From NCBI GenBank assembly GCA_016200005.1, contig JACQFP010000011.1, positions 1-37,155 on the forward strand: a stretch of 37,155 bases of DNA, given 5' to 3'. The notes beneath the pieces were generated by a model that searched no databases, was not told where the DNA came from, and saw nothing but the letters and a program-made list of their open reading frames with translations. Source of the DNA: Verrucomicrobiota bacterium. GTDB taxonomy: Bacteria; Verrucomicrobiota; Verrucomicrobiia; Limisphaerales; PALSA-1396. This document shows, in pieces, positions 8,186 through 15,847 of the stretch. The translations under genes and the position numbers were made by a program. Numbering within the stretch: the stretch's first letter is position 1; each line of letters starts with the position of its first letter.

Positions 8186-9081
8186 AACGTCGTCAGCCTC
8201 CCCAATTCTCTGACGCGCTGCTCGATGTGCGCACGTCGGAGCTTCGTCGTGCGATTCAAGCCGAACCCTTCGCAGCAGAACGACGCCACGACGGTGCCAT
8301 AGACGACGGCGCGGCGCAGGTTGGCGTCAATCGAACCGCGCCCCGTCGCCAGATAGCCCATCATGCCGCCGACGAATGAATCGCCCGCCCCCGTCGGATC
8401 GATCACGCGCGGCAGCGGAAACGCCGGCGCGATGAAGACACCTTTTGGCCCGGAAACAATCGCGCCATGCTCGCCCTTCTTGATGATCACGTACTTCGGG
8501 CCAAGCTGGTGAAGTTTTTTGATGGCGGTCACGACGTTGTCAGCCTTGGTGAGTTGATAAGCCTCACTGTCGTTGAGCACGAAGCAATCAATCCGTTTCA
8601 GCAATTTGAGCAAATCTTTGAGCGCGATGTTCAGCCACAAATCCATCGTGTCGGCGGCGATGAATTTTGGCCGGCGCATCTGGTCGAGCACATGAAGTTG
8701 CAGCGCCGGAGCGATGTTCGCCAGCAGCACGAAGGGCGAAGCCTGATACGCCTGGGGCAACGTGGGGGTGAACGTTTCGAAGACCCCCAGTTCCGTCAGC
8801 AGCGTCCGGCGATTGTTCATGTTGGTTTCGTATTCGCCCGACCAGTGAAAGGTCTTGCCGGGCAGCCTCTGCAAACCTTCGAGATCAATACCGTGCCGGC
8901 GGTAAAGCTGGACGTAACGCTTTGGAAAATCATGCCCAACCACGCCGACGAGTTTGACCGGCCCAAAGAAACTGGCCGCCACCGCCGCGTGACTGGCGGA
9001 GCCGCCCAACAGGCGCGGATTTTCGGCCTTTGGAGTTTTGATGGAATCGAGGGCTGTCGAGCCGACAACAAGAACGCTCAT
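8182..9081 (-). CDS. PfkB-family carbohydrate kinase
   Basis: A 299-aa ribokinase-like sugar kinase. Visible hallmarks: N-terminal VGSTALDSI, the glycine-rich LLGGSASHAAVAASFFG substrate region, the NDSEAYQLT motif and the C-terminal DPTGAGDSFVGG signature with the catalytic aspartate and anion hole. The enzyme should phosphorylate a sugar or nucleoside with ATP; the subgroup cannot be named, but the opening residues resemble adenosine-kinase-like PfkB proteins of Verrucomicrobiota. The gene stands alone on its strand, followed convergently by the toxin relic. The ATG begins the first beta strand, so the start is secure. Confidence 0.92.
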   Translation of the reverse strand: MSVLVVGSTALDSIKTPKAENPRLLGGSASHAAVAASFFGPVKLVGVVGHDFPKRYVQLYRRHGIDLEGLQRLPGKTFHWSGEYETNMNNRRTLLTELGVFETFTPTLPQAYQASPFVLLANIAPALQLHVLDQMRRPKFIAADTMDLWLNIALKDLLKLLKRIDCFVLNDSEAYQLTKADNVVTAIKKLHQLGPKYVIIKKGEHGAIVSGPKGVFIAPAFPLPRVIDPTGAGDSFVGGMMGYLATGRGSIDANLRRAVVYGTVVASFCCEGFGLNRTTKLRRAHIEQRVRELGRLTTF

Positions 9082-9153
9082 ACAAATTTCAAATTGCGAG
9101 TTTTCTAAAAGCGAAGATTACGCTGCCAGCCAAACGCGGGCAAGCCCTTGCTC

Positions 9154-9237
9154 GTGGCAGCCCATGTGAGGAGGCTCTAACTGATTCGTCATGCTCAGTT
9201 CAGGATTTGATTTGAGCCTCCTCACGTCGGCTGCTAC
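9154..9237. repeat. Palindromic repeat (GTAGC family), variant copy at the thiE 3' end
   Basis: A left arm at 9154-9177 (GTGGCAGCCCATGTGAGGAG...) and a right arm at 9214-9237 (...CTCCTCACGTCGGCTGCTAC) are imperfect inverted repeats around a loop of about 36 bases. The outer end on the minus strand reads GTAGCAGCC, and its TAG is the stop codon of thiE. It could form a stable hairpin in thiE mRNA and act as a terminator or an RNA-stability element. Confidence 0.75.
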
Positions 9238-9872
9238 GCCAACCTCCGCCGAAACTCAGCGCATGTTTTCGTTACGTCGGGTGCATTCAAAATGGCAGAG
9301 ACGACGCATACGCGTTTCGCGCCTGCGGCCAGAACGTCGTCGAGATTCGACAGCTTGATCCCACCGATGGCGAACCAGGGAATCTGCACGTTGGCCGCCG
9401 CCCAACGAACGTATTTGAGCGTGACCGCTCTCGCCGTCGGCTTTGTGCCCGTGGCAAAGACCGGCCCGATAGCAAGATAATCAGCGCCCGCGGCAAGGGC
9501 GCGCCTGGCCTGTTCCGGCGCATGAGTGCTCAAGCCTACTCGAAGTTGAGAGTTGGAGGTTGAGAGTTGAGAGACGTTCGTGAAGCCGGCGTCAAAAAAA
9601 TCCTCCTGACCCAAATGACAAAGCTCCGCGCCAACTTCGCGCGCAATCTCCAAATGATCATTGATGACCAAACCAACACCGGCGGCCCGAGTGACCGGCA
9701 GGATTGCCTCGGCCATGTGCCGGATTTCGTCGAGCGAAGATTGTTTGGCGCGAAGCTGAATGAGGTCCGCACCGCCTTCACAAAGTTCCCGCGCCACGAG
9801 TTCCGGCGACCGCCCGCGCAGATAAGCGGTATCGACAAACGCATAGAGCCGGCAGTCAGAGAGTGGTTTCAT
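9234..9872 (-). CDS. thiE: Thiamine-phosphate synthase
   Basis: This enzyme joins HMP-PP and HET-P (thiazole phosphate) to give thiamine phosphate. The TIM-barrel motifs are all present: DLIQLRAKQ (diphosphate side), VINDHLEIA, LCHLGQEDF, GLSTHAPEQ, YLAIGPVFATGTK and FAIGGI. The internal sequence NVSQLSTSNSQLR, between the HLGQED strand and GLSTH, is longer than usual and is encoded by a heptanucleotide repeat tract. The start MKPLSDCRLYAF is preferred because the longer frame upstream approaches a palindromic repeat. The stop TAG belongs to another copy of that repeat. No other thiamine gene is nearby, so it is a stand-alone locus. Confidence 0.93.
   Translation of the reverse strand: MKPLSDCRLYAFVDTAYLRGRSPELVARELCEGGADLIQLRAKQSSLDEIRHMAEAILPVTRAAGVGLVINDHLEIAREVGAELCHLGQEDFFDAGFTNVSQLSTSNSQLRVGLSTHAPEQARRALAAGADYLAIGPVFATGTKPTARAVTLKYVRWAAANVQIPWFAIGGIKLSNLDDVLAAGAKRVCVVSAILNAPDVTKTCAEFRRRLA
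9546..9573. repeat. Heptanucleotide tandem tract (TTGAGAG) inside thiE
   Basis: Four consecutive 7-base units: TTGAGAG, TTGGAGG, TTGAGAG, TTGAGAG. It encodes the extra SQLSTSNSQL loop of ThiE. The tract is identical at 27 of 28 bases to one in the DCC/lipase-maturation gene (25524-25551), although the two are read in different frames. Confidence 0.85.
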
Positions 9873-9894
9873 TTCAATATCATCGAACCGCGAC

Positions 9895-9969
9895 GTAGCC
9901 GCCGACATGAGGAGGCGGATTCCATGTCAAATCACAGCCTTCTGTCCGCCTCGTTACCTCGGCGGCTAC
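9895..9969. repeat. Palindromic repeat (GTAGC family), thiE upstream copy
   Basis: Left arm 9895-9919 starts GTAGCCGCCGACATGAGG; right arm 9945-9969 ends TTACCTCGGCGGCTAC. The arms are 25 bases each, pair almost fully and enclose a 25-base loop. It sits between the ends of thiE (5' side) and the FAD oxidoreductase gene (3' side), so it is also placed to act as a terminator for the polyketide cluster. Confidence 0.8.
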
Positions 9970-9984
9970 TTCTTGATTGGGCTG

Positions 9985-11028
9985 CTACCGCGTCTTTGCA
10001 AACATGACCCGCCACAACCATGACCAGCGCGGCGCCAGAAACACCAGTGCGTTTTGCAGTCCCGGCGCGAACATCATCCGCTGAAGCCACGTCGCCCACA
10101 CGAGCCGTCGCGTAAATGCTTCGTCGCAACGGCGCGCGATGGTTTGTTGCGCTTCTGACCACGAAATTTCACCCTGACTGTAAGCCGCCAACGGTTTAAT
10201 GGCGATTTCCGCCGACTCGAAGGCCATCGACATGCCGTTGCCCGTCACCGGCGGGATCATGGTCAGTGCGTCGCCAACACAACACTCCGTTCGGTTGGTC
10301 GCGTGTTGGGCCGTCAACAGCAATCCCGCGACGGAACAAAACGAGTCCAAGTCAAATTCCGCTGACGCCAACCGGCGTTGCAGGAGTGAATCCGCCGGGC
10401 CACGCAATTGCTCCTGCCACTGCGCCGGTAAATCCGCGGCGTTCGTGTGCCGACGGAACAAACCGCACACGTTGACCTCCGTCTCGTTCAACCGGCAGAT
10501 CCCGACGTAGCCGTTGGGTGAGACGTGCATTTCCAGGTCCGCTTTGATTTGGACATTTCGCGCGTGAGCTTTCAACCCAAACCAGCGCCAGCCGTTGACG
10601 ACTGGCTGAAGCCGTCGCCCGCTCGCGCGCACGACGCCGTCGGCGGATTGATCGTCGCGCCACCGGTGGTTTTCCCTCAACTCACCACCAAGTTCATGGA
10701 ATTGTTCCGCCAGCAAACTGTCCACGGTGTAACGCGACAAACAAAGGGCAGGTTGCGGCAGGTGGCGAGGTGGCGATTCAACTTTGGACGCGAAGAAGGC
10801 CGCAGTTCGCGCCGGTTGCGCGCCAGCTCGAAGAAAAAGTTCGCGCAAACCCAGCCGCGCGAGCGTTGCCTGCCCCCGCCCGCTGATGAATTCGCCGCAA
10901 ACGCGATGGCGCGGATAGCGCCCCGCTTCCCATACCGTCGCCGGCACGCCGCGTAGGCGCAGACCAATGCCCAACGTTAAACCGGCCAGCCCGCCGCCGA
11001 CAATCGTGATGGGTTTGGAAGCGCTCAT
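9985..11028 (-). CDS. FAD-dependent oxidoreductase of the polyketide cluster
   Basis: About 347 aa. The N-terminal FAD-binding fold is clear (ITIVGGGLAGLTLGIGLRLRG, then the ribose-binding glutamate in VWEAGRYPR), as is the second FAD motif GDALTMIPPVTGNGMSMAFESAEIA. This layout is that of the geranylgeranyl-reductase / aromatic hydroxylase group. The gene begins 12 bp after the methyltransferase gene and is third in a PKS-methyltransferase-oxidoreductase operon, so it probably hydroxylates or otherwise oxidises the polyketide ring, as SrsC does in Streptomyces griseus; that role is inferred from context. ATG at the MSASKP start was preferred over an upstream TTG. Confidence 0.88.
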   Translation of the reverse strand: MSASKPITIVGGGLAGLTLGIGLRLRGVPATVWEAGRYPRHRVCGEFISGRGQATLARLGLRELFLRAGAQPARTAAFFASKVESPPRHLPQPALCLSRYTVDSLLAEQFHELGGELRENHRWRDDQSADGVVRASGRRLQPVVNGWRWFGLKAHARNVQIKADLEMHVSPNGYVGICRLNETEVNVCGLFRRHTNAADLPAQWQEQLRGPADSLLQRRLASAEFDLDSFCSVAGLLLTAQHATNRTECCVGDALTMIPPVTGNGMSMAFESAEIAIKPLAAYSQGEISWSEAQQTIARRCDEAFTRRLVWATWLQRMMFAPGLQNALVFLAPRWSWLWRVMFAKTR

Positions 11029-11040
11029 GACCAAACAACT

Positions 11041-11736
11041 TCATTCATTTCGCGACGCAGCGAACAAGTGGCTAAACAATCCAGTTGCTCCCTCACTCAG
11101 CTTCCATTTGGCTTCGTCTGGCCACAGGGTCGAAAGCTCATTGCCTGTGAAACCCGCGCGCACGCTGATCACCGCGTCGTGCCGGGTGACCGCGTTGCAC
11201 CCAATCAAACCCAGCAAATGGCTCACCGTCCACGGCAGCAAGGTGCGACGCGGCTCGCACGCCACAAACAATTTAGTGTTCGCCGCGGCGCGACGCAACA
11301 GCTCGGACAATTGTTTGTCGGAGAAATGGTGCAGAAACAAATTGGCGACGATCGCTTCATGTCGGTCCGAGGTCCCGGAACGCAGCCAGTCGAACACGTC
11401 CGCCTTCACCACCTCGAGTTCCCAGTCCAAAGCATGAAAAGCGTCGCGAGTCTCCTTGCCGACCAGGCTCTGCTGGTCCACAAGAATCACATCCGCGCGC
11501 GGCCGATGCGGTGACAGTCGTTGCGCCACGCTCAGCAACAGCGTTCCGTCGCCCGCGCCCAGTTCCACGAGTCGTCCACAGTTCGCGTTCGCTTCAGTAT
11601 TGAGAAGTTGTTGCGCGATGATCTCCGCGTGGCGCATCAAGCGGTTGACCCGCTGCAAATCCTTCCGCGACCTCACCGCCCGTGGATCGTCCGGCGGCAA
11701 TTCATCCAGCAATTCCGGTTCAACGATGCGTTTCAT
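11041..11736 (-). CDS. SAM-dependent methyltransferase of the polyketide cluster
   Basis: A class I methyltransferase of about 231 aa. SAM-binding motif I is LVELGAGDGTLLL, followed by an acidic motif II region (DVILVDQQ), VVKADVFDWL and VANLFLHHFSDKQL. The C-terminal half has hydrophobic stretches that could contact a lipid substrate. It lies between the type III polyketide synthase and the FAD oxidoreductase in the same direction, so O- or C-methylation of an alkylresorcinol or alkylpyrone product is the likely role. The frame is open upstream to a GTG at 11787, but that extra 17-residue part is made of heptanucleotide repeats, so the ATG (MKRIVEPEL) is the better start. Confidence 0.88.
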   Translation of the reverse strand: MKRIVEPELLDELPPDDPRAVRSRKDLQRVNRLMRHAEIIAQQLLNTEANANCGRLVELGAGDGTLLLSVAQRLSPHRPRADVILVDQQSLVGKETRDAFHALDWELEVVKADVFDWLRSGTSDRHEAIVANLFLHHFSDKQLSELLRRAAANTKLFVACEPRRTLLPWTVSHLLGLIGCNAVTRHDAVISVRAGFTGNELSTLWPDEAKWKLSEGATGLFSHLFAASRNE

Positions 11737-11739
11737 TCT

Positions 11740-11810
11740 GTGATCCGTAATGGGTGATATGTAATTCGTCCCTTCGCTTTTGCTCACGCATCACGCATCA
11801 CGTATCACTG
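11740..11810. repeat. Heptanucleotide repeat tracts between PKS and methyltransferase genes
   Basis: Two runs with 7-base spacing: 11740-11767 (GTGATCC, GTAATGG, GTGATAT, GTAATTC) and 11783-11810 (TCACGCA, TCACGCA, TCACGTA, TCACTGT). They fill nearly the whole gap between the polyketide synthase stop and the methyltransferase ATG. Confidence 0.75.
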
Positions 11811-11811
11811 T

Positions 11812-12870
11812 TTATTCCACCTCCAGCAACGCTCCGTGGCAACTGAATCCCGCGCCGAACGACGACAGCCACCAGAGTCCGTCCGGCACGTTGTCCGCCA
11901 AGGTCGCCTGCAAAACAAAATAGACACACGGGCTGCTGATGTTGCCAAACTCGCGCAACACCGCCGCGCTGTGACGAACGTCGGCTTCGGACAATTTCAG
12001 TTTCTTACGCAACGCGACCAGCACTTCGCGGCCACCGGCGTGCCAGACCCAGGCGCGAATCTGATCGCGACTGACTTCGGCTGACGCGAGCACATCATGC
12101 AACACGTGCTCCGCGGCCTGGGCGGCCGCCGCCGGTACTTGCGGCGTGAGAATGTTGCGCAGCATTCCGCCGCGTTGCTCGAAGCGCAACAGGTCGCGAT
12201 CGGAGGGGGAAAGCATGGTGCTCGAAGTTTTCCATTTTACTTGGCGGCGTTTGGGATTGGGCTGGCTGCTCAACACCGCTGCGCCCGCGCCATCGCCAAA
12301 CAGACACGCGCTGACGAGCACGCCTGGATCATTGTCGAGATAGAACGCCGCGCTGCACACTTCCACGCAAATTGACAACACTCGTTGACAGCGACCCGAG
12401 GCGAGCAAGGCTTCCCCGGTGCGAAGGTTTGGAATTGCCGCGCCGCAACCTTGCCCGACCAAATCCAGACACAGCGCATCGGCGCGCAACCCCAGACGCT
12501 CGCTCACATAACTCGTGAGACCCGGACACAAATAGCCGGTGCAAGTGCTGATGATGACAGCGTCGATCTCTTTCGCCGACAGACCAGCCTCTTGCAATGC
12601 GCGTTCAGCAGCTTGCGTAGCCAGTGCCGGGGCATTTTTAGTGAAGCGAGTGTGGAGCGCATCGGGCGTCAGATCGAACACTTCGGTCAGCGAATCGAGC
12701 GCGAGGCGGCGGGAGTCAATGCCGTTGTTGCTGCAGAGGACTTTCTTGATGATGGCCCGCGACCGGAGGTTGAGCCGCGAAAACTGCGGCGCATATTGAG
12801 CCGCCTCCCAACATTCAATCTGGGTGTAACGTTTCGGCGGTGTGGCCGTTCCCAATCCGGTAATGAACAT
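11812..12870 (-). CDS. Type III polyketide synthase
   Basis: A 352-aa chalcone-synthase-like enzyme. The catalytic triad is visible: Cys142 in LDLVGQGCGAAIPNL, His277 in AWVWHAGGREVL and Asn310 in EFGNISSPCVYFVL, plus the thiolase-fold GFGAGFSC-like ending SSFGAGFSCHG. It condenses a CoA or ACP starter with malonyl-CoA units. In bacteria with this neighbourhood the products are usually alkylresorcinols or alkylpyrones made from fatty acyl starters (SrsA, BpsA, ArsB/C). It is first in an operon with a methyltransferase and an FAD oxidoreductase. The start MFITGLGTATPP fits the family; an upstream TTG would add 18 unrelated residues. Confidence 0.93.
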   Translation of the reverse strand: MFITGLGTATPPKRYTQIECWEAAQYAPQFSRLNLRSRAIIKKVLCSNNGIDSRRLALDSLTEVFDLTPDALHTRFTKNAPALATQAAERALQEAGLSAKEIDAVIISTCTGYLCPGLTSYVSERLGLRADALCLDLVGQGCGAAIPNLRTGEALLASGRCQRVLSICVEVCSAAFYLDNDPGVLVSACLFGDGAGAAVLSSQPNPKRRQVKWKTSSTMLSPSDRDLLRFEQRGGMLRNILTPQVPAAAAQAAEHVLHDVLASAEVSRDQIRAWVWHAGGREVLVALRKKLKLSEADVRHSAAVLREFGNISSPCVYFVLQATLADNVPDGLWWLSSFGAGFSCHGALLEVE

Positions 12871-12961
12871 GACGAATTGTAACGCAGAGCCGCCGTCGTG
12901 CAAATCGGGAAGCGAATCCGCCAACGCAATCGCAGATCGCCGGCAAGTATTGCTTCGTTGT

Positions 12962-13951
12962 TTACATGGGCAACAAATCCGCCACCAACGTCTTTTCCTC
13001 CTTCAACTCGTTGACCGAGGCGTCGATCTTCGCGCGACTGAACTCGTTCAGCGGCACGCCTTGAACGATCTCCAATTTCTTCCCGTTGCTGCGGACCGGG
13101 AAGGAACAGATGAGTCCCTGCTCGATGCCATAGCTGCCGTCGGAACAAACACAGACGCTGTGCCTGTCGCCGGCGGGCGTCGGGTTGAAAATGGATGCGA
13201 CGCTGTCCACGATGGCGTTCGCAGCGCTGGCCGCGCTGGACAGGCCGCGAGCTTTGAGGACGGCTGCGCCGCGTTGTTGCACAGTGGCGATGAAATCGCC
13301 TTTGAGCCAGGCCTCATCTTTGATGAGTTCGGTTGCAGGTTTGCCGTTGACCTTCGCGTTGTAGAAGTCTGGGTACTGCGTGGAGGAATGGTTGCCCCAG
13401 ATGGCGACGTTGGAAACCGCAGTGATATCGACGCCGGCCTTTCTAGCAAGCTGCGATTTGGCGCGGTTCTCGTCGAGCCGGGTCATGGCAAAGAAATGAT
13501 CGCGTGGAATGTCCTCGGCATTGTTCATGGCGATCAGACAATTTGTGTTGCAGGGATTGCCGACGACATGAACCCGCACGTCGCTGGCCGCGTTTTTCTG
13601 AATCGCCTGGCCTTGCCCGATAAAAATCTTACCATTGATGCCGAGCAGGTCCTTTCGCTCCATTCCCTGTTTGCGCGGCACGCTGCCGACCAACAGCGCC
13701 CAGTTCACGCCGCGAAAGCCCTCGTCCAAATTGGCAGTGGGCACGATACCTTTCAGCAACGGAAACGCGCAGTCGTCCAGTTCCATGACCACGCCGTTGA
13801 GCGCGGGCAATACCGGCTCGATTTCGATGAGGTGAAGTATGATGGGCTGATTCGGGCCGAACATCGCGCCCGAAGCAATACGGAATAACAGCGAGTAACC
13901 GATCTGACCGGCAGCGCCCGTGACAGCGACGCGAATGGGAGTAGTGCTCAT
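12962..13951 (-). CDS. mdh: Malate dehydrogenase
   Basis: The 329-aa enzyme converts malate to oxaloacetate with NAD+ in the TCA cycle. It is of the cytosolic-type MDH subgroup: [25 protein letters not shown] at the nucleotide fold, [28 protein letters not shown], the substrate motif [14 protein letters not shown], and the catalytic histidine in [13 protein letters not shown]. Length is normal for this type. The ATG of [12 protein letters not shown] is the natural start; the longer open frame adds a hydrophobic leader not expected in this enzyme. It is monocistronic, 91 bp before the start of the polyketide operon on the same strand. Confidence 0.96.
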   Translation of the reverse strand: MSTTPIRVAVTGAAGQIGYSLLFRIASGAMFGPNQPIILHLIEIEPVLPALNGVVMELDDCAFPLLKGIVPTANLDEGFRGVNWALLVGSVPRKQGMERKDLLGINGKIFIGQGQAIQKNAASDVRVHVVGNPCNTNCLIAMNNAEDIPRDHFFAMTRLDENRAKSQLARKAGVDITAVSNVAIWGNHSSTQYPDFYNAKVNGKPATELIKDEAWLKGDFIATVQQRGAAVLKARGLSSAASAANAIVDSVASIFNPTPAGDRHSVCVCSDGSYGIEQGLICSFPVRSNGKKLEIVQGVPLNEFSRAKIDASVNELKEEKTLVADLLPM

Positions 13952-14090
13952 AATGTATTCATCAATCGTGCGGAGTATGGGAAGCAGACAGAACAGAATC
14001 AAGCGGGAAGGATTTCGAAATATCACCAGCCTTCACCTCTCCGGAGCGAAGCTGCCCCAGGTAGCCGGTTCAAAATCGGTGATCTACGAC

Positions 14091-14181
14091 GTAGCCGCCG
14101 ACGTAACGAGGCGGCCAACAGACTGCGAGACTCCAATGAATCCGCCTCGTTACCTCGGCTACCTCGTGAACGGGCGGCTAC
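14091..14181. repeat. Palindromic repeat (GTAGC family) at the 3' end of the Tat-protein gene
   Basis: Left arm at 14091-14115 (GTAGCCGCCGACGTAACGAGG...); right half at 14141-14181 begins with the matching CCTCGTTACCTCGGC and then contains a second partial arm ending GGGCGGCTAC, as if rearranged. The GTAG end on the minus strand supplies the TAG stop of the neighbouring gene. It may also terminate that transcript ahead of mdh. Confidence 0.75.
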
Positions 14182-15695
14182 GCGCCCAGAGCAGCACGGG
14201 TGCGTTTCACCAAATCGTTGTCCGCCCCACCTGAGCCGCGCAAGTTGAACACGCTGGCCGCGAGATAGCGGTCGCGCCACGCCGGCGACACGTTCTGGTA
14301 ATCTTCCAAAACCGCCGAGCTGAACTTGTAGTCGTGCGCATTGTTGCCTTTCAAAAAAATCAGACGGCGGGCGGCAGCAATGAACTCCTTCGCCTGCGGG
14401 TTTTCCTTTAGATAGGCCAACACTTTTCGCGCGGCCAGCATCCGCTCACCGCTCACGTCGGCAAAAATCTCCTCGATACCTTTGGCGCCGGATGCTTTGA
14501 GCGCAGCGGGTTCGAGTTGGTCAATTCGCAAACCTCTTCCGCGAATGGCATCGCCGCGGAACAGGGTTGAAAAAGCAGCCGCCTGCAACAAGAGAAGTCG
14601 GCGACTGAGATCGTCACGACTAGTTTCAAATGCGAAATGAAGCGCATTGGCCGAAGTGACCGCGTGCAAAGAAACAATTCCGGGCCGGCGCATCAGCCAC
14701 TCGCCGCCAGCGTCGAAGAAGGCGTCCCAAAGTGATTGAGGCGCGTTACCACGATTGAGCAATTCCACTACTTTGTCGCACGCTTCGTCGGGCGAAGCGT
14801 CACGCAGGGTCGCCAGCATTTCGGTCGTCGCATCGGGGTCGGCTTTGCCTTGGAGCCAGTCGCCACGAATTTTGGCGGCCAGGGTTTGGTTCCGTCGCCA
14901 CGGACGATCGGGCGCAGCGTTTCGTTTGGCCGGATTCTCTCCATCATGGTCCAACAATGCGTAAGCGAGCGAGCGCAAGACGGGCTCGGCATGTTGCCAG
15001 CCGATGAACTGCAACGTGCGCCAACTGTTGGCCACATAAATCGCCTTGTGACCGATCTCTCGAAAATCGCGCGCGCCGTAGCGGCAGAAAATCTCGAACA
15101 CCTCGCGCGGTTCGGCGGCGCGAGCCAGGCCGACAACCGCCGCGTCTGCGCCCGCCTCGTCCCAGTTGTCCATTGCTTCAGCGAATGCGTGCCGGGCCTT
15201 GTCGGCCGGCGGCACTTTGGATTCCTCCACCGGCCCCATCGTCCAATTGCCTTCGCGCACGTCCTGCGCCTGCGAGCTTTTGAACTGGTCCAGCGCCCAG
15301 AAGATCGGCAGCCAGCGGTCGGAATCGGGCGAACTGATGCTGGCCAGATGCGCCGAGTTGACTACGAGCACCGCGTGAAACTTGAAACCGACGGGTCGCG
15401 GTTGAATATTCCGCACGCCTGCCAGCAACAGCCCAGCCAGCACATCGCGATACGCCAGACCTCTCTGGATTCGTGCGCCGACTTCCTCCAACAACTTTTC
15501 CCGTGGCGTGTCTTCGAGCAGGCGAACCAGCGGCTCAATTCCCGAATCGAAGCGAACAATCTTTGGATCGAGCTTCGCCTCCGCCGCAGAAACCGACGGT
15601 AGCCGCGACAGGAATGAGAAGTCGCCCAAGCCCAGCGCGGCGCCAGTGGCGCCTGTCGCCTTCAAGAATCTTCTGCGTGTGACTGATAGTCTCAT
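14178..15695 (-). CDS. Tat-exported protein of unknown function
   Basis: About 505 aa. A twin-arginine signal is clear: SVTRRRFLKATGATGAALGLG, with cleavage likely near SVSA-AEA. The mature part is mostly alpha-helical, rich in Trp and His (FHAVLVVNSAHLASI, RTLQFIGWQHAEPVLRSLAYALLDHDG, SLHAVTSANALHFAF) and ends in a DYKFSSAVLEDYQN segment. Twin-arginine export and the regularly placed histidines suggest a folded, possibly cofactor-bearing periplasmic protein. I do not recognise a named domain; similar Tat proteins of unknown role are, in my experience, found in Verrucomicrobiota and planctomycetes. The stop codon lies inside a palindromic repeat, so the natural C-terminus may have been altered by repeat insertion. 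Confidence 0.8.
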   Translation of the reverse strand: MRLSVTRRRFLKATGATGAALGLGDFSFLSRLPSVSAAEAKLDPKIVRFDSGIEPLVRLLEDTPREKLLEEVGARIQRGLAYRDVLAGLLLAGVRNIQPRPVGFKFHAVLVVNSAHLASISSPDSDRWLPIFWALDQFKSSQAQDVREGNWTMGPVEESKVPPADKARHAFAEAMDNWDEAGADAAVVGLARAAEPREVFEIFCRYGARDFREIGHKAIYVANSWRTLQFIGWQHAEPVLRSLAYALLDHDGENPAKRNAAPDRPWRRNQTLAAKIRGDWLQGKADPDATTEMLATLRDASPDEACDKVVELLNRGNAPQSLWDAFFDAGGEWLMRRPGIVSLHAVTSANALHFAFETSRDDLSRRLLLLQAAAFSTLFRGDAIRGRGLRIDQLEPAALKASGAKGIEEIFADVSGERMLAARKVLAYLKENPQAKEFIAAARRLIFLKGNNAHDYKFSSAVLEDYQNVSPAWRDRYLAASVFNLRGSGGADNDLVKRTRAALGA

Positions 15696-15847
15696 GGCTT
15701 GGTTCACGACAAAAAGCGAAACGACTTTGGAATCCTTTGGAGTATTGCGCGCCGGTCTCGTAACAGCAAGCAAAGGTTGGTTGTGGTTGAGGCCTTATTG
15801 AGGGAGTGCTTGGTAAGAGAAACACCGCGGGCCGCACTTCCACGCCG

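Noticed and set aside
14736-15602. 288-codon plus-strand frame
   Set aside because: Antisense to the Tat-exported protein; no start signal and no recognisable domain.
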